Assembly: GCF_022539405.1 (NCBI RefSeq)
Contig: NZ_CP054394.1
Coordinates: 1,428,501-1,492,500, forward strand
Direction: 5' to 3'
Length of the DNA stretch: 64,000 nt
From: Natranaerofaba carboxydovora
GTDB taxonomy: Bacteria > Bacillota > Natranaerobiia > Natranaerobiales > Natranaerofabaceae
The notes beneath the pieces were generated by a model. It was not told the origin of the DNA. It saw only the letters and a list, made by a program, of their open reading frames with translations, and did no database searches. The translations under genes and the position numbers were made by a program. Of this stretch, positions 1 through 9,729 are shown piece by piece; position 1 is the first letter of the stretch; each line of letters begins with the position of its first letter.

Positions 1-1
1 A

Positions 2-688
2 ACTGGTTCAGCAGTACTGAGTTTGCAGTTTTACTTTATTCGTGATTGGTCACGGATAGTTCCCTCATTGCTTAATGATATACCAAAAAGTGAGATCGAA
101 GAATATTTGCCTCTACCAAAAGAAAAAGGAAATATTGGTATGCAGATTGTTATAAGTGGAGTTGGTCCTGAAGAAGAAAGGGTTAAACTTGGATTTATTA
201 ACATGATCACTCATGCCACAGAAGAGATTCAGATACAGACTCCTTATTTTGTGCCTGATCAGGAAATATTACAAGCATTAAAAGTAGCTATATTATCAGG
301 AGTTAGAGTCCAGATAATGGTTCCAGGGATATCAAGTAGTATGTTCTTACATCCCGTTACGCTATCATATGCTAAAGAATTGTTGATGGAAGGTGCTGAA
401 GTTTATTTATATAAAGGGTATATACATGCAAAAACCATTTCTGTTGACAAAAAAGTTTGTTCTATAGGGTCAACGAATTTTGATCAAAGAAGTCTTAATC
501 TTAGCGATGAAATTAATGCTTTTGTCTATGACAGCGACTTTGCTAGGTATCACAAAGAAATATTTAATGAAGATATAAAGAATTCTATTAAAATAAGAAA
601 AGAAGACTACGAAAACCAAGATAAAACTACTAAATTCATGGATGCTGTTAGAGAATCCACCCTAAGGCTAATAGCCCCATTTTTGTAA
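2..688 (+). CDS. cls: Cardiolipin synthase (phospholipase D family), 3' part only
   Basis: This is the C-terminal part of a phospholipase D-superfamily cardiolipin synthase, a membrane enzyme that joins two phosphatidylglycerol molecules. The frame is open to the left window edge, so the 5' end is missing; a TTG at base 23 is not a credible start. The visible part holds the linker region, the segment with IQIQTPYFVPD that is typical of bacterial Cls, and the second HKD motif (IHAKTISVDKK, followed by GSTNFDQRS) at about bases 424-480. The N-terminal membrane segments and first HKD motif must lie upstream. The protein ends in the hydrophobic tail LIAPFL, common for Cls. An inverted repeat follows 40 bases downstream. 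Family assignment is secure; physiological substrate is inferred from the family. Confidence 0.9.
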   Translation, partial: TGSAVLSLQFYFIRDWSRIVPSLLNDIPKSEIEEYLPLPKEKGNIGMQIVISGVGPEEERVKLGFINMITHATEEIQIQTPYFVPDQEILQALKVAILSGVRVQIMVPGISSSMFLHPVTLSYAKELLMEGAEVYLYKGYIHAKTISVDKKVCSIGSTNFDQRSLNLSDEINAFVYDSDFARYHKEIFNEDIKNSIKIRKEDYENQDKTTKFMDAVRESTLRLIAPFL

Positions 689-727
689 AATATATAAAAT
701 AGTATAATATACAAAATAGATCTACAT

Positions 728-775
728 TAAGAACTCCTCTTTCTTAAAGTCTTTAAAAAGAAAGAGGAGTTCTTA
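728..775. terminator. Perfect 18-bp inverted repeat between convergent genes
   Basis: Bases 728-745 pair perfectly with 758-775 around a 12-base loop. It lies between the cardiolipin synthase gene and the convergent chemotaxis receptor gene, so it probably ends transcription from both sides. The U-tract comes mostly from the stem itself. Confidence 0.8.
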
Positions 776-839
776 GTTCATTAATTATTCACCTTGATTT
801 ATAAAACCTCTAGAAGGTCTATTGCAATAATAATCCTCC

Positions 840-2474
840 TTATACTTGAAATCTCTTGATCAATTTATCCATATCTTTTGCCACTTTTGCTAAGTTGTTA
901 GCATTTGCAGTAATCTCTTCAGTCATAGCATTTTGTTCTTCTATAGTCGCAGCTATATCCTGCATAGCATTAGAAGTTGTACTTACTGTTTCATTTATTG
1001 TAGTTGTTTTTTCTTCAAGCTCCAAGCTATCTTTAGCTAATGAAGTAGTTAATTTTTCATTTTCTCGTATATGCTCTGTTGTAGACTGAACAGAGTTAAT
1101 TATTTCAGTGATTTTTTCGCTAGTTTCATTTATTACTGAGTTCCCTTTATCTATTTCTTCACTTCCTTTTTTCATTAACCCCATAACTTCTTGAATTTTA
1201 TTTTGAGTATCCTTTACAATTTGCATTATTTCATTTGCTGACTGATTAGAGTTTTCGGCCAGAGAACTTACTTCCTCAGCAACAACGGCAAATCCTTTTC
1301 CATGTTCACCTGCCCTTGCTGCTTCAATTGCAGCATTAAGGGCCAGAAGATTAGTCTGCTCAGATATTTCTGTGATTGCATTAATTATAGTGCCAATTTT
1401 TTCTGACTTTTCTTCTAAGTCCTTAATAGCTTCTTCAGAAGTTTTAAATGATGATCTAATTATATCCATTTGATTTTTTGAATCTTCGATAGCTTCACTG
1501 CCTTCTTTTCCTTTATTCGCATTTTCTTCACCAGCTTGCACAGCTTTTTTCATGCTGCCATCTAGATTATTCATGTTTTTGGATACTTTTTGCATGAAAT
1601 TTGCTATTTCACGCATGGCTTCTTCTTGCTCCTGAGCACTAGAACTTACTTCTTCGCTATTAGCAGCCACACTTTCTGTAGCTTTTTGTAGTTCATCTGT
1701 CGAAGAGTCCTGCTCTGCAGAGCTTTTACTAACTTCTGAAGATATATTGATAAGATCGCCTATTAATTTTCCAAGACCCATGCTTAGTTTGTTTGCTTCT
1801 AAAGCTAACTGCCCGAAACTGTCCTGTTTTTGAACTTCTTTATATCTTTGTACATCATTATTTTCGTGAAAGGTCAAATTGCCATTTATTACATTTTTCA
1901 TTCCTTCTTTTGTTAAATTTATAATTTTTTCATGACTCTTCTTTAAAAAATATGCTGCCACTCCACTTACAACAAAGCCTAATATAATGCCTATAATTAA
2001 TGAAAGGTAATTAAAACCACCTAACCATATTGTTAATCCAGAAGCTACAACAGGTATAAAAGCTGCAGCAAAGTTTTTATAAAAAATAACTTCTTCTTTC
2101 TTTTGTACTCCAACTCTTAATGTGTACCCTTTTTTTCCATCAATATATATAGGCGTTGATGCATCATATAGAGTTTCACCGGTATCTCTATGATACAGTT
2201 GTGTTAAAGGCTCATTACTATCAACGGTTTTCTTCCCAACCTCATCATCAAATACCATTCCTTCTCTAAAAGGGTTAGTATGTACTACACCTACATAGTT
2301 TTGGTCCATTAAAACAAAGTATTCAATATCTTTATCTTTTAAATGGTCTTTGAAATATTTATTTAACTTCTCATAACCACCCTTTTCTAGAGGAGTTTCA
2401 CTAAGTAACTTTTTGACATCCCCAGCCATCTCCTGACAAACATTCATAGCCCAACGGCCATTATTTGAGCTCAT
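840..2474 (-). CDS. Methyl-accepting chemotaxis protein with unusual N-terminal layout
   Basis: This is a chemoreceptor of 544 residues that would control CheA at the chemotaxis array. Residues 1-125 form a sensor-like region with no leading membrane segment. Two hydrophobic segments follow at about 134-152 and 156-177, then a HAMP-like stretch and a long coiled coil. The conserved signalling hairpin is near residues 365-410 ([19 protein letters not shown] and [11 protein letters not shown]). In a classical receptor the ligand domain sits between two membrane helices. Here the first helix is missing, so the N-terminal domain is predicted to be cytoplasmic with a membrane hairpin after it. The ATG start has a strong ribosome site (AAGGGGG). 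No che genes are nearby. The ligand is unknown. Confidence 0.9.
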   Translation of the reverse strand: MSSNNGRWAMNVCQEMAGDVKKLLSETPLEKGGYEKLNKYFKDHLKDKDIEYFVLMDQNYVGVVHTNPFREGMVFDDEVGKKTVDSNEPLTQLYHRDTGETLYDASTPIYIDGKKGYTLRVGVQKKEEVIFYKNFAAAFIPVVASGLTIWLGGFNYLSLIIGIILGFVVSGVAAYFLKKSHEKIINLTKEGMKNVINGNLTFHENNDVQRYKEVQKQDSFGQLALEANKLSMGLGKLIGDLINISSEVSKSSAEQDSSTDELQKATESVAANSEEVSSSAQEQEEAMREIANFMQKVSKNMNNLDGSMKKAVQAGEENANKGKEGSEAIEDSKNQMDIIRSSFKTSEEAIKDLEEKSEKIGTIINAITEISEQTNLLALNAAIEAARAGEHGKGFAVVAEEVSSLAENSNQSANEIMQIVKDTQNKIQEVMGLMKKGSEEIDKGNSVINETSEKITEIINSVQSTTEHIRENEKLTTSLAKDSLELEEKTTTINETVSTTSNAMQDIAATIEEQNAMTEEITANANNLAKVAKDMDKLIKRFQV

Positions 2475-2600
2475 TTTGGAACCCCCTTTTTATTCAAAAG
2501 ACAAAGTTTTGCTCGAATATTCTGAACATTCTGTTATCTCGTTATACTGTTCTTCTATACTGTTTTTAAAATCCCTTCTAAACTCTTTTAAATTATTAAC

Positions 2601-2640
2601 TCCACCGCAAAAATTATATAAAATTAATTGTTGCGGTGGA
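2601..2640 (-). terminator. Hairpin downstream of the stalk/NlpC-like gene
   Basis: TCCACCGCAA (2601-2610) pairs perfectly with TTGCGGTGGA (2631-2640) around a 20-base AT-rich loop. It lies 22 bases past the stop of the minus-strand gene at 2662 and before the chemoreceptor start. The trailing U-tract is only moderate, so it is a probable rather than certain terminator. Confidence 0.55.
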
Positions 2641-2661
2641 ATTAATAAAAGGTTAGTCTTA

Positions 2662-3519
2662 TTACGAATCTATCTTTATTATTTTATCCTTATTTATCTC
2701 TATGTCTGGATTAGTTTTATTTGCATCTGGCATTGCCCATCCAACATAACCTTCATACAAATAACTTCTATCTTTTTTGACAATTTTGTCAGCATGAATA
2801 TATTCAATTTCGCCTATTTCACCTTCTTCAAGGGCAATACCTACATGTCCCCAGTTCTTCTGAGTACCATTGACATTACCATACCAATCAAAAAATACCA
2901 ACGCACCTTTTGGTATAGTTTTGTCTACATTATCTGGTGCATTCATTATCTCAGCCGCATTTCTTGCAGAACCCCAGGGAAGTCCTTTTAGGCCTATTTC
3001 TCCTCCATTTTTATAAGCATCCTGCACAAATAATAGGCAGCGGTGATAGTAATCTGTATTACCTTTTCTGTTTTTGGCCCATGAAATTGCATTTTCAACA
3101 ATTTCATTAGAAGAATTTTCCCACTCGATTATTGTATCAAAACTATTTGAAATAAAATCTAAGGGCACAATAAGCCTATTTTTTTCTGTTACTTGAGGCT
3201 TAAAGTCTAACTCTTTTAGCTCACCGTTTATCTTATATTCTCTTTTATCTAACCATAGCATAATTTCTTTGTCCATATAGTTAATCTCTACTGCTTTTTC
3301 TCTCTCATTCCAACTAATATCAGCATCTAATTCTTCTGCTACGTGTTTAAGTGGAACCAACAAATTGTCATTATCATCCACGACTGTATCCTGATCAGGA
3401 AATTCTAAAACTTCATCATTAACATGAATCTCTACATTTTCATAAGCATTCACATTGCTAACACCAAGTAAGAGAAAGCATAGCAACGTTACAATAAAAC
3501 TGATTCTAGTTCCCTTCAC
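2662..3519 (-). CDS. Secreted stalk-domain protein with NlpC/P60- or CHAP-like cysteine hydrolase domain
   Basis: This protein of 285 residues has a signal peptide (about 1-25, hydrophobic core then VNAY). A copper-amine-oxidase-N-like stalk domain follows at about 27-135, shown by LLVPLKHVAEELDADISWNE and a second VPLDFISNSF half. A C-terminal domain at about 140-270 resembles papain-like cell-wall amidases: Cys161 in YYHRCLLFVQDAY, His225 in NWGHVGIAL and His242 in EYIHAD form a plausible Cys-His-His set. The likely role is peptidoglycan or surface-peptide hydrolysis outside the cell. The same stalk domain occurs in three other secreted proteins of this window. The domain pattern is seen directly; the exact hydrolase family and substrate are inferred. 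Confidence 0.75.
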   Translation of the reverse strand: MKGTRISFIVTLLCFLLLGVSNVNAYENVEIHVNDEVLEFPDQDTVVDDNDNLLVPLKHVAEELDADISWNEREKAVEINYMDKEIMLWLDKREYKINGELKELDFKPQVTEKNRLIVPLDFISNSFDTIIEWENSSNEIVENAISWAKNRKGNTDYYHRCLLFVQDAYKNGGEIGLKGLPWGSARNAAEIMNAPDNVDKTIPKGALVFFDWYGNVNGTQKNWGHVGIALEEGEIGEIEYIHADKIVKKDRSYLYEGYVGWAMPDANKTNPDIEINKDKIIKIDS

Positions 3520-3693
3520 GGTTCCACCCCTCTCATAATAAAATAAAATTTATTGGTATATAAGCTTTTATTTTATATTATTAACCAACGGTTTCCATTG
3601 TAAGTAATTTTTTTGATACTTGCAATGCAAATAGTGGAAAATTCGTATATAATTAATTAATAAGCAGTAATTATGAGAAAGGAGTAGAATTTT

Positions 3694-4134
3694 ATGCAAT
3701 ATATCGGTGTTATTGGTGCAGGGGTAAGTACAGAGGAAAATAATAAGCTAGCTTACGAAGTTGGCAAAAATATTTCAGAAAATAACTGCATTCTTGTATG
3801 CGGGGGTATGGGAGGTATAATGGAAGAAGCTTCCCGGGGAGCCAAGGAAGCTGGTGGTGTTGTTATTGGGGTTTTGCCTGGTCATGATTGTAGCGAAGGT
3901 AACCAGTTTCTTACTTATGCTCTTACCACCGGCATGGGTGAAATGAGAAATTTTCTGGTAGTAAGGTTTAGCGATGTATTAATCTCGATATCAGGTGAAT
4001 ATGGAACTCTCTCTGAGATGGCAATAGCCCTTAAAGAAAATAAAAAGGTTGTATCAATAAATCCCACTTATAATATTAAAGGATTAATTGAAGTTTCTTC
4101 ACCCGCTGAAGCTATAAAAGAAGCTATAGAATAA
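3694..4134 (+). CDS. TIGR00725/LOG-like Rossmann protein (SLOG superfamily)
   Basis: This protein of 146 residues has the nucleotide-binding glycine pattern CGGMGGIMEEASRGA (about 37-51), followed by GVVIGVLPG and SGEYGTLSEMAIAL. These are marks of the 'lysine decarboxylase-like' SLOG family, which contains LOG cytokinin-activating enzymes and molybdenum-cofactor-carrier-like proteins. The length matches the short TIGR00725 group rather than true LOG proteins. It probably binds a nucleotide or nucleotide-derived ligand; the substrate is unknown. The ATG follows AAAGGAGT by 8 bases. It stands alone, divergent from the stalk-domain hydrolase gene and convergent with the namZ-like gene. Confidence 0.8.
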   Translation: MQYIGVIGAGVSTEENNKLAYEVGKNISENNCILVCGGMGGIMEEASRGAKEAGGVVIGVLPGHDCSEGNQFLTYALTTGMGEMRNFLVVRFSDVLISISGEYGTLSEMAIALKENKKVVSINPTYNIKGLIEVSSPAEAIKEAIE

Positions 4135-4139
4135 TACTA

Positions 4140-4169
4140 TATAGAAAATAGAGTACTCTATTTTCTATA
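4140..4169. terminator. Palindromic bidirectional terminator
   Basis: A perfect 15-bp arm palindrome with no spare loop bases, centred on GTAC, lies just after the stop of the SLOG-type gene and 10 bases before the stop of the convergent gene at 4180. The arms are A/T-rich and supply U-tracts on both strands. Confidence 0.75.
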
Positions 4170-4179
4170 CAGTATCACA

Positions 4180-5799
4180 TTACTCAATATTCACTATCTG
4201 CCATTTTTCATTCCATTCTACATCTGCTCCAAGATATTCACTCACATAACGAGCTGGAAGCATAGTGCGCATATCATTAATAACAGGGGTTGTATCCATA
4301 GTAGTTGATTCGTTATTTACATATACATCCTGACTATCTATAGTAAAAATTACTTCATCATTACCCTTATTGATAGTAACAGTTCTGTTTTGATTATCCC
4401 ATTTTACAGAAGCTCCAAGAGCTTCTGTAATTCTTCTTACAGGCACCAGTAACCTGTTATTATTGTCTATGTATGGTTCTGTATCAAACATTAATGGTGT
4501 ATCATTATATCGAACCATAATTTGTGCATCATATTTATCGATCAAATAATTCTCACGTTTTTCCTTAAAGTCATTTAGAGAATCAGAGTATTCATTCTCA
4601 ATTTCTTCTGGTGCAAGGCCTTCTTCTAACCAATTTCCAACTTTGTCTGTACCCATAATTTTATCAAACATAACAATATCATCACTGCCATTGTTATTAA
4701 AACTGCTCTTTGGCGCATCAAACTCACCAAATTGAAAGGCATAGGTAAGAGCATATATTCCCGTCCTTGCCGGGTTAAATTTGTGATAATCTGTTATATT
4801 TAAGTTCACTCCACCTGCCTCACCTTTATATTCTGGGGCGAATTCTACACCTTCAAGGTCTGAATTATTTAAGGTTTCGGCGAAGTTTGATGCATCAAGA
4901 TCGCTGCCGCCAATCCAGTGAAAATAATCCGCCTGATATACACCTGTTCCCTGTCCAAGCCCAGTAGCCATATATTTGTATGATGAGTCTAACTCCGGTA
5001 TATTAGGAGAAGTTTGCTGCCAGGGAAGTCCTGTGTCCTGAAAAACCATATTTCTTTGATAGCCCTGCATCGGTACAATTTCTATTTGTGCATCTATATT
5101 TCTATTAAAATACTTAGCAATTTCACCAACAGTCATTCCATGGGCTTTGGGGAGCTTGTCCACACCAACAAAAGATTTAAACTTTTCTTCCAATACCGGA
5201 CCTTCTACAGTTATTCCCCCCAAAATATTTGGCCTATCTAATACAACTATTGGAGTGTCATATTTTTCTCCTGCAACCATACAGTAGTTCAATGTTGAAA
5301 TATAAGTATAAGTTCTAGCACCTATATCCTGAATATCAAAAAGTAAAACATCTACATCTTCTAGCATCTCTTCAGTAGGTTCTCTAGTGCTGCCATATAA
5401 GCTGTAGACAGGAATATCTAAATCTTCATGAGTGTAGGATTCTACATATTCACCAGCACTTGCCTTACCATCAAGACCATGCTCAGGTGTATAAAGTGCT
5501 GTCAAATTAATACCTTCATCTTCTGCTAATACATCGACAGTACTTTTTCCTGCACTATTTATTCCAGTTTGATTGGTAACAAGGCCTACTTTCTTCCCTT
5601 CAACTAAATGATAATAATCATCACTAAACAACACTTCATTACCGAGCTTAACTATTGGTGATTCTTGTGGTTGTGGTGTTGCTTGTGTTTGCTGCGTTTT
5701 TGGCATTTCTTGACCGACAACCGCCCTGCCATGATAATACACTGTTACAGATATTAACAAAACAAAAATAGACAATATGTACACTAGTTTCTTTGGCAT
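4180..5799 (-). CDS. namZ: Exo-beta-N-acetylmuramidase NamZ-like (DUF1343) with C-terminal stalk domain
   Basis: This protein of 539 residues is in the DUF1343 family, whose studied member NamZ removes N-acetylmuramic acid from peptidoglycan fragments. It has an N-terminal membrane/signal segment (about 5-25) and a Gln/Pro/Thr-rich linker. The DUF1343 core spans about 45-420, with KVGLVTNQTGIN, YTPEHGLDG, LLFDIQDIGARTYTYISTL and VLDRPNILGG. A C-terminal copper-amine-oxidase-N-like stalk domain follows (about 430-539, with RLLVPVRRITEALGASVKW and RTMLPARYVSEYLGADVEW). The longest frame begins at a GTG at 5811 that is part of the ribosome site (GAGAGGTGGAG). The ATG at 5799, correctly spaced, is the better start. 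A role in wall turnover or muropeptide recovery is inferred. Confidence 0.85.
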   Translation of the reverse strand: MPKKLVYILSIFVLLISVTVYYHGRAVVGQEMPKTQQTQATPQPQESPIVKLGNEVLFSDDYYHLVEGKKVGLVTNQTGINSAGKSTVDVLAEDEGINLTALYTPEHGLDGKASAGEYVESYTHEDLDIPVYSLYGSTREPTEEMLEDVDVLLFDIQDIGARTYTYISTLNYCMVAGEKYDTPIVVLDRPNILGGITVEGPVLEEKFKSFVGVDKLPKAHGMTVGEIAKYFNRNIDAQIEIVPMQGYQRNMVFQDTGLPWQQTSPNIPELDSSYKYMATGLGQGTGVYQADYFHWIGGSDLDASNFAETLNNSDLEGVEFAPEYKGEAGGVNLNITDYHKFNPARTGIYALTYAFQFGEFDAPKSSFNNNGSDDIVMFDKIMGTDKVGNWLEEGLAPEEIENEYSDSLNDFKEKRENYLIDKYDAQIMVRYNDTPLMFDTEPYIDNNNRLLVPVRRITEALGASVKWDNQNRTVTINKGNDEVIFTIDSQDVYVNNESTTMDTTPVINDMRTMLPARYVSEYLGADVEWNEKWQIVNIE

Positions 5800-5924
5800 T
5801 ATGTACTCCACCTCTCATTTTTCGTTAATTCTTACATTATTAGTTACTTATATTTAAAGTATATATCATTTTTTCTACATAGTCTATTATTATTTGGCAA
5901 TTATAGACAGGTAATCGTTGGCAA

Positions 5925-8372
5925 TTAAAATTCTATCCTATTCCCACCTAATAACTCAGCAGTAGAAGGGTCACATGTGGTTATAATGATTTGCTTTTCA
6001 TTTGCGAAGTCATTAATCATCTTTGAAGCTTCTTCTTTTCTGTTGGGGTCAAGGTCAACAAGGGGATCATCCATAATCAAAAATCCATACATTTCACTTA
6101 ATAAATATTCAGCCATAGATAATCTAATTGCAAGGGAAATTCCAGATTTAGTTCCTGCAGAAAGAAATTCAACAGGAAGTTTTTCACCATCTTCTCTAAT
6201 AACATTTTGAGGTTTTGCACCATCTAATACTCCTATTTCATATCTATCGTTTGTAACTCTTGGAAGGTAATTTGAAAAAGATTTTTCAAGGGAGTCAAAA
6301 TTATTTAAGTCTTTCTCTTCAATCAGTTTGTCAAGTTCCTGCTGGATAATTTTTAAACTTTTAGCTTTTTTCTTTAATTTATAGTATTGTTCTTTAGCAT
6401 TTATCTCTGCCATCTTTAATTCTTCTAAAGAGATCTCTGGTAGTTCATTTTCTAGTCCAATCTTTTCTTCTTTCACTTCATTAATCTTACTAGTTAGTTT
6501 ATCATATTCATTTCTTGAGTCTTTCAAATCCCAGAAAAACTCATCTTCACTTTTATAATCCTCCGGTAAAGGCGAAAGCTTTTCTAGCTCTTCTAATAGC
6601 TCTTTTTCACTGCTTTTTAGTGTACCTAATCTATCCGTCATGTTATCAAAAGTACCATAAGTTTCATTCCAACTGTTAATTTTTTCATGAAGTGAGTCTA
6701 TCTTTGACTTAAGACTGCTATTGTATATTTTGAGCTTATTAATCTTTTCTGAGATTATATCTGGATCTTCAAATGATTCATCTTTTTCTTGAATTAACGC
6801 TTTACTTTCATCTAATTCTTTAGATAAGGTATCAAAATCATTTTTCCCCAAGAGGTTTTTTTGTTTGTCTTCCAAATTATTTATTTTGTTTGTTAGCTCA
6901 ATTTTTTGCTGATAAACTTTTTCTGCATCTTCTAAAGCTTCAACTTTTAATTCCGTTAATTTATTCTTAAATTCTAATTCATTTTCTTCTAACAAATTTA
7001 AAAGAGAATCAATGTCTTCTTCGCCTGACTTAATCTCTATACTCCATTCATCAGTTACAAATTTTATTCTACCTTTTCCTTTTATTTCATAGCTTCTTTC
7101 CACATTAACACTACTTGATTCTCCAGCACCCGTTTCAATTTTGATTTTAGTTGGCTCTTTAGTAGTAAATGTTCCCTTAAGACTTACAGCTTCCACCTGC
7201 GCTTTTATTTTTATCATTTCAGTGTTTATTGATTTTAATATTTCAATATCTTTCTCTTTAATATCTGGATATTCTTCATATTTATTTTTTAGTTGATTCA
7301 ACTCATCTTTTATAGGCTTTACTTGTTCTACAAGGTTTTGTTTTTCTGTAATATCTTTTATTTTTAATGCCCTTTTGTGTTCTTTTTCCAATTCACTGAT
7401 TTTATTCAAGTTATCATTGTGCTCTTTTTGTTTTCTTTCTAATTCATCTTCTACTACCGGCCAAGTTCTAGTAACTTCTTTAATTGATTCAAGTTCTTTA
7501 TTAACTGCTTCTAGCTTTGGACTAACACTTGCCCTACTTCTGATATCATCTTCTATTTGCTCTAAGTCATTTATTTTTTGCTTCAATTGTCCAATTTTAG
7601 TTTCTAAATCTTTATATTCTACATTTACCCTCTCAAGTTCTAGTTCAATTTTCCGGGCTTGTTTTATGTCTCTTTTTATATTTTCAAGCTGATAAAAAGC
7701 TTTTAATAATTCTCCGGGATTTTTGTAGGGGTTGTCTATACCCCGGTTATTTTGAGGCCTATCCCGTTCATAATCCCAATACTTAAGTAAAGAATCTAGC
7801 TCCTTTTCTAATTCGTATTTAAAATCGTCAATAGAAACCCCACCGCTTTCAAATACCATCGATCTTAATATATAACCAACATCAAATACCGCTTCAGAGT
7901 TATTGCTTAATCTTTCTAGCGTATTCAATACTTCTGTTTGTTTTGTGAACATAACTGCTTCGTAAGTTGCTTTTCCATATTGCAAAGATTTTTTAAGTTT
8001 TTCATTGATTCTATTTTCATCAGATAAAACTTTGCCATCTGGCAAATACAGGCTGCAGCTTTTTTCTCTTCCCCAGCACTTTACCAGGGTATATTTCTTT
8101 TTTTCAAAACTACACTCAAATGACAAATTTACCTTTAAGTTTTCTTCTATATTATTGCCAATTATAGGAAAATAAGGTTTGATAAAGTCTTTATATTCAC
8201 TGCTATTTTTTCTCAAATTTGAAGGAAAAAAAAGAGAAGCAAATATTGCATTTATATGAGTACTTTTACCTGATTCATTAAGACCATAGCATACATTAAG
8301 ACCCTTGGATAATTCTACTTTTGAATTTTGCACCCCACCAAATTGTTCTAAAAAAACTTCATTTATAATCAT
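5925..8372 (-). CDS. SbcC/Rad50-like ABC-class ATPase (YhaN type)
   Basis: This coiled-coil ATPase of 815 residues should work with the nuclease encoded just upstream in DNA-end processing. The Walker A motif GLNESGKST is at 30-38. Long coiled coils run about 210-385 and 450-700. The signature-like LSAGTKSG is near 735, and Walker B with D-loop (GFLIMDDPLVDLD) is near 765. The CxxC zinc hook of Rad50/SbcC is absent. Instead the middle (about 390-445) is a short beta-strand-like, non-coiled segment rich in Thr, Lys and Ser. That resembles the shorter YhaN-type ATPases rather than full-length SbcC of about 1000-1200 residues. Its start overlaps the end of the nuclease gene by 14 bases, so the two are translationally coupled. 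Confidence 0.88.
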   Translation of the reverse strand: MIINEVFLEQFGGVQNSKVELSKGLNVCYGLNESGKSTHINAIFASLFFPSNLRKNSSEYKDFIKPYFPIIGNNIEENLKVNLSFECSFEKKKYTLVKCWGREKSCSLYLPDGKVLSDENRINEKLKKSLQYGKATYEAVMFTKQTEVLNTLERLSNNSEAVFDVGYILRSMVFESGGVSIDDFKYELEKELDSLLKYWDYERDRPQNNRGIDNPYKNPGELLKAFYQLENIKRDIKQARKIELELERVNVEYKDLETKIGQLKQKINDLEQIEDDIRSRASVSPKLEAVNKELESIKEVTRTWPVVEDELERKQKEHNDNLNKISELEKEHKRALKIKDITEKQNLVEQVKPIKDELNQLKNKYEEYPDIKEKDIEILKSINTEMIKIKAQVEAVSLKGTFTTKEPTKIKIETGAGESSSVNVERSYEIKGKGRIKFVTDEWSIEIKSGEEDIDSLLNLLEENELEFKNKLTELKVEALEDAEKVYQQKIELTNKINNLEDKQKNLLGKNDFDTLSKELDESKALIQEKDESFEDPDIISEKINKLKIYNSSLKSKIDSLHEKINSWNETYGTFDNMTDRLGTLKSSEKELLEELEKLSPLPEDYKSEDEFFWDLKDSRNEYDKLTSKINEVKEEKIGLENELPEISLEELKMAEINAKEQYYKLKKKAKSLKIIQQELDKLIEEKDLNNFDSLEKSFSNYLPRVTNDRYEIGVLDGAKPQNVIREDGEKLPVEFLSAGTKSGISLAIRLSMAEYLLSEMYGFLIMDDPLVDLDPNRKEEASKMINDFANEKQIIITTCDPSTAELLGGNRIEF

Positions 8373-9510
8373 TATTTTTCACCTTCCTAAACATTTGAAA
8401 AGCAATCTGAAGTGAATCATTTTCATCCATGTCCCCCAGGCGATTAAGTAAAAGAGCAGGAAATGAATCCTCCGGAAATTCTTCATTTATTAAACTAGGT
8501 GTAATAGCAATATTGACTTCAGAGTCATCAAATTCTAGATACAAAAACTCTTCATTTATAATTTTGATTGCATCGTATAAAAGGTCAAATTCTTCTTTGT
8601 CAAGGGTTCCACTTAAGTTAAGTCTCAAAAGAGTTTTGTCAGGTGCTGATTTAACTTTATCTTTTATCTCTAATATTTGTTTACTGCTTGAAATATTTTT
8701 CTCCAATACAGTAAATTTAAATTCACCAGTTTCAATAATTTTACTTTCAATTCTCGGTTTTTTGCTTTTGTCATCTTTAGTCGAAATCTCTGCTATCCTT
8801 GCATAGCCTCCATGTTTACAGTCAAATCCATCAGGTTCAGGAGTGCCACAATATGTAAATGTTGGGTTTATAGAATTTGTTTCTGGATATGTAATATGAG
8901 TATGTCCCAAAAACCAGTGATCAAGGCCCGTATTCTCCAGTTCATCCTCTTCCATAGGATAATACTGGGAATCAAAATCAGGAGAGACCCCTTTTATAGA
9001 ACCATGGGCAACCCCAAAATTCCAGGTTGTACTAAGCTTGTTATTATCAACCTTAGATATCCAGCCAATATTATTGTTAGATGAATGTTTTTTATAGCAT
9101 GGTGCAGGATATAAGGTTACATCTAACCCATAATCTGATAAATCATAAGAGATCTCTTTATCTAACAGCAAAACATGATCCGAAACTTCTTTTTTAAAGC
9201 TTTCCCAAATACTATCATAAGCTTCTAAGTGATCATGGTTCCCCGGAAGAATAGCACAACAGTTACCTTCAAATCTAGAAATAATTTGTGCTGTCTTTAA
9301 TATGTATTCTTTTTTTATCTTTGTTCTATGAAACATATCACCTGTAACAAGAAAAAGGTCACATTCGTTTTCATTTGCTATATCGATAAGTCTTTCTAAG
9401 GTATTTATTCTAGAATTTATAAGCTCTTGTTTAATTTCAGGGGGATAGTCTCTATTTCCGTATGTCATCCCAATGTGTAAATCCCCTGTATGAAAAACCT
9501 TAATAGACAA
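8359..9510 (-). CDS. SbcD/Mre11-like DNA repair exonuclease (YhaO type)
   Basis: This metallophosphoesterase of 383 residues carries the full metal-binding motif series near its N terminus: HTGDLHIG, VTGDMFHR, LPGNHDH, GVAHGS and LGHTH. It should be the nuclease partner of the ATPase whose gene overlaps its 3' end. The longest frame starts with GTG at 9519, but that codon abuts the ribosome site GAGGGG. The in-frame TTG at 9510, with about 9 bases of spacing, is the better start and removes three residues. The C-terminal 130 residues form the ATPase-binding/capping region typical of YhaO-like proteins. Family is clear; the in vivo role in break repair is inferred. Confidence 0.88.
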   Translation of the reverse strand: MSIKVFHTGDLHIGMTYGNRDYPPEIKQELINSRINTLERLIDIANENECDLFLVTGDMFHRTKIKKEYILKTAQIISRFEGNCCAILPGNHDHLEAYDSIWESFKKEVSDHVLLLDKEISYDLSDYGLDVTLYPAPCYKKHSSNNNIGWISKVDNNKLSTTWNFGVAHGSIKGVSPDFDSQYYPMEEDELENTGLDHWFLGHTHITYPETNSINPTFTYCGTPEPDGFDCKHGGYARIAEISTKDDKSKKPRIESKIIETGEFKFTVLEKNISSSKQILEIKDKVKSAPDKTLLRLNLSGTLDKEEFDLLYDAIKIINEEFLYLEFDDSEVNIAITPSLINEEFPEDSFPALLLNRLGDMDENDSLQIAFQMFRKVKNNDYK

Positions 9511-9729
9511 GGTTAACACTCCCCTCGTGTTATTGCTGAATTTAAGTTATTTTAAAATTAACTGTCTATAAAATAATTCATTAGTCATCTATAAAATCCT
9601 TCATTTATATAAAAACGTTATAAAAATCAAAAAATTTAAAAATAATAATTTAAACTATACCTTTTTCATTTGTTAACAACCGTGGTAAAATAGAAGTGTT
9701 GAAAAATTATCGATAGGAGGACTTCAAAA

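Noticed and set aside
2476-2991. 171-codon open frame on the plus strand
   Set aside because: Most of it is antisense to the stalk/NlpC-like gene, which has a signal peptide and recognised domains; the translated sequence has low-complexity Ile/Tyr/Phe shadow character.
5894-5927. Direct repeat TTGGCAATTA, two copies 24 bases apart
   Set aside because: Two short AT-rich copies downstream of the SbcC-like gene, with no array and no symmetry; likely chance.
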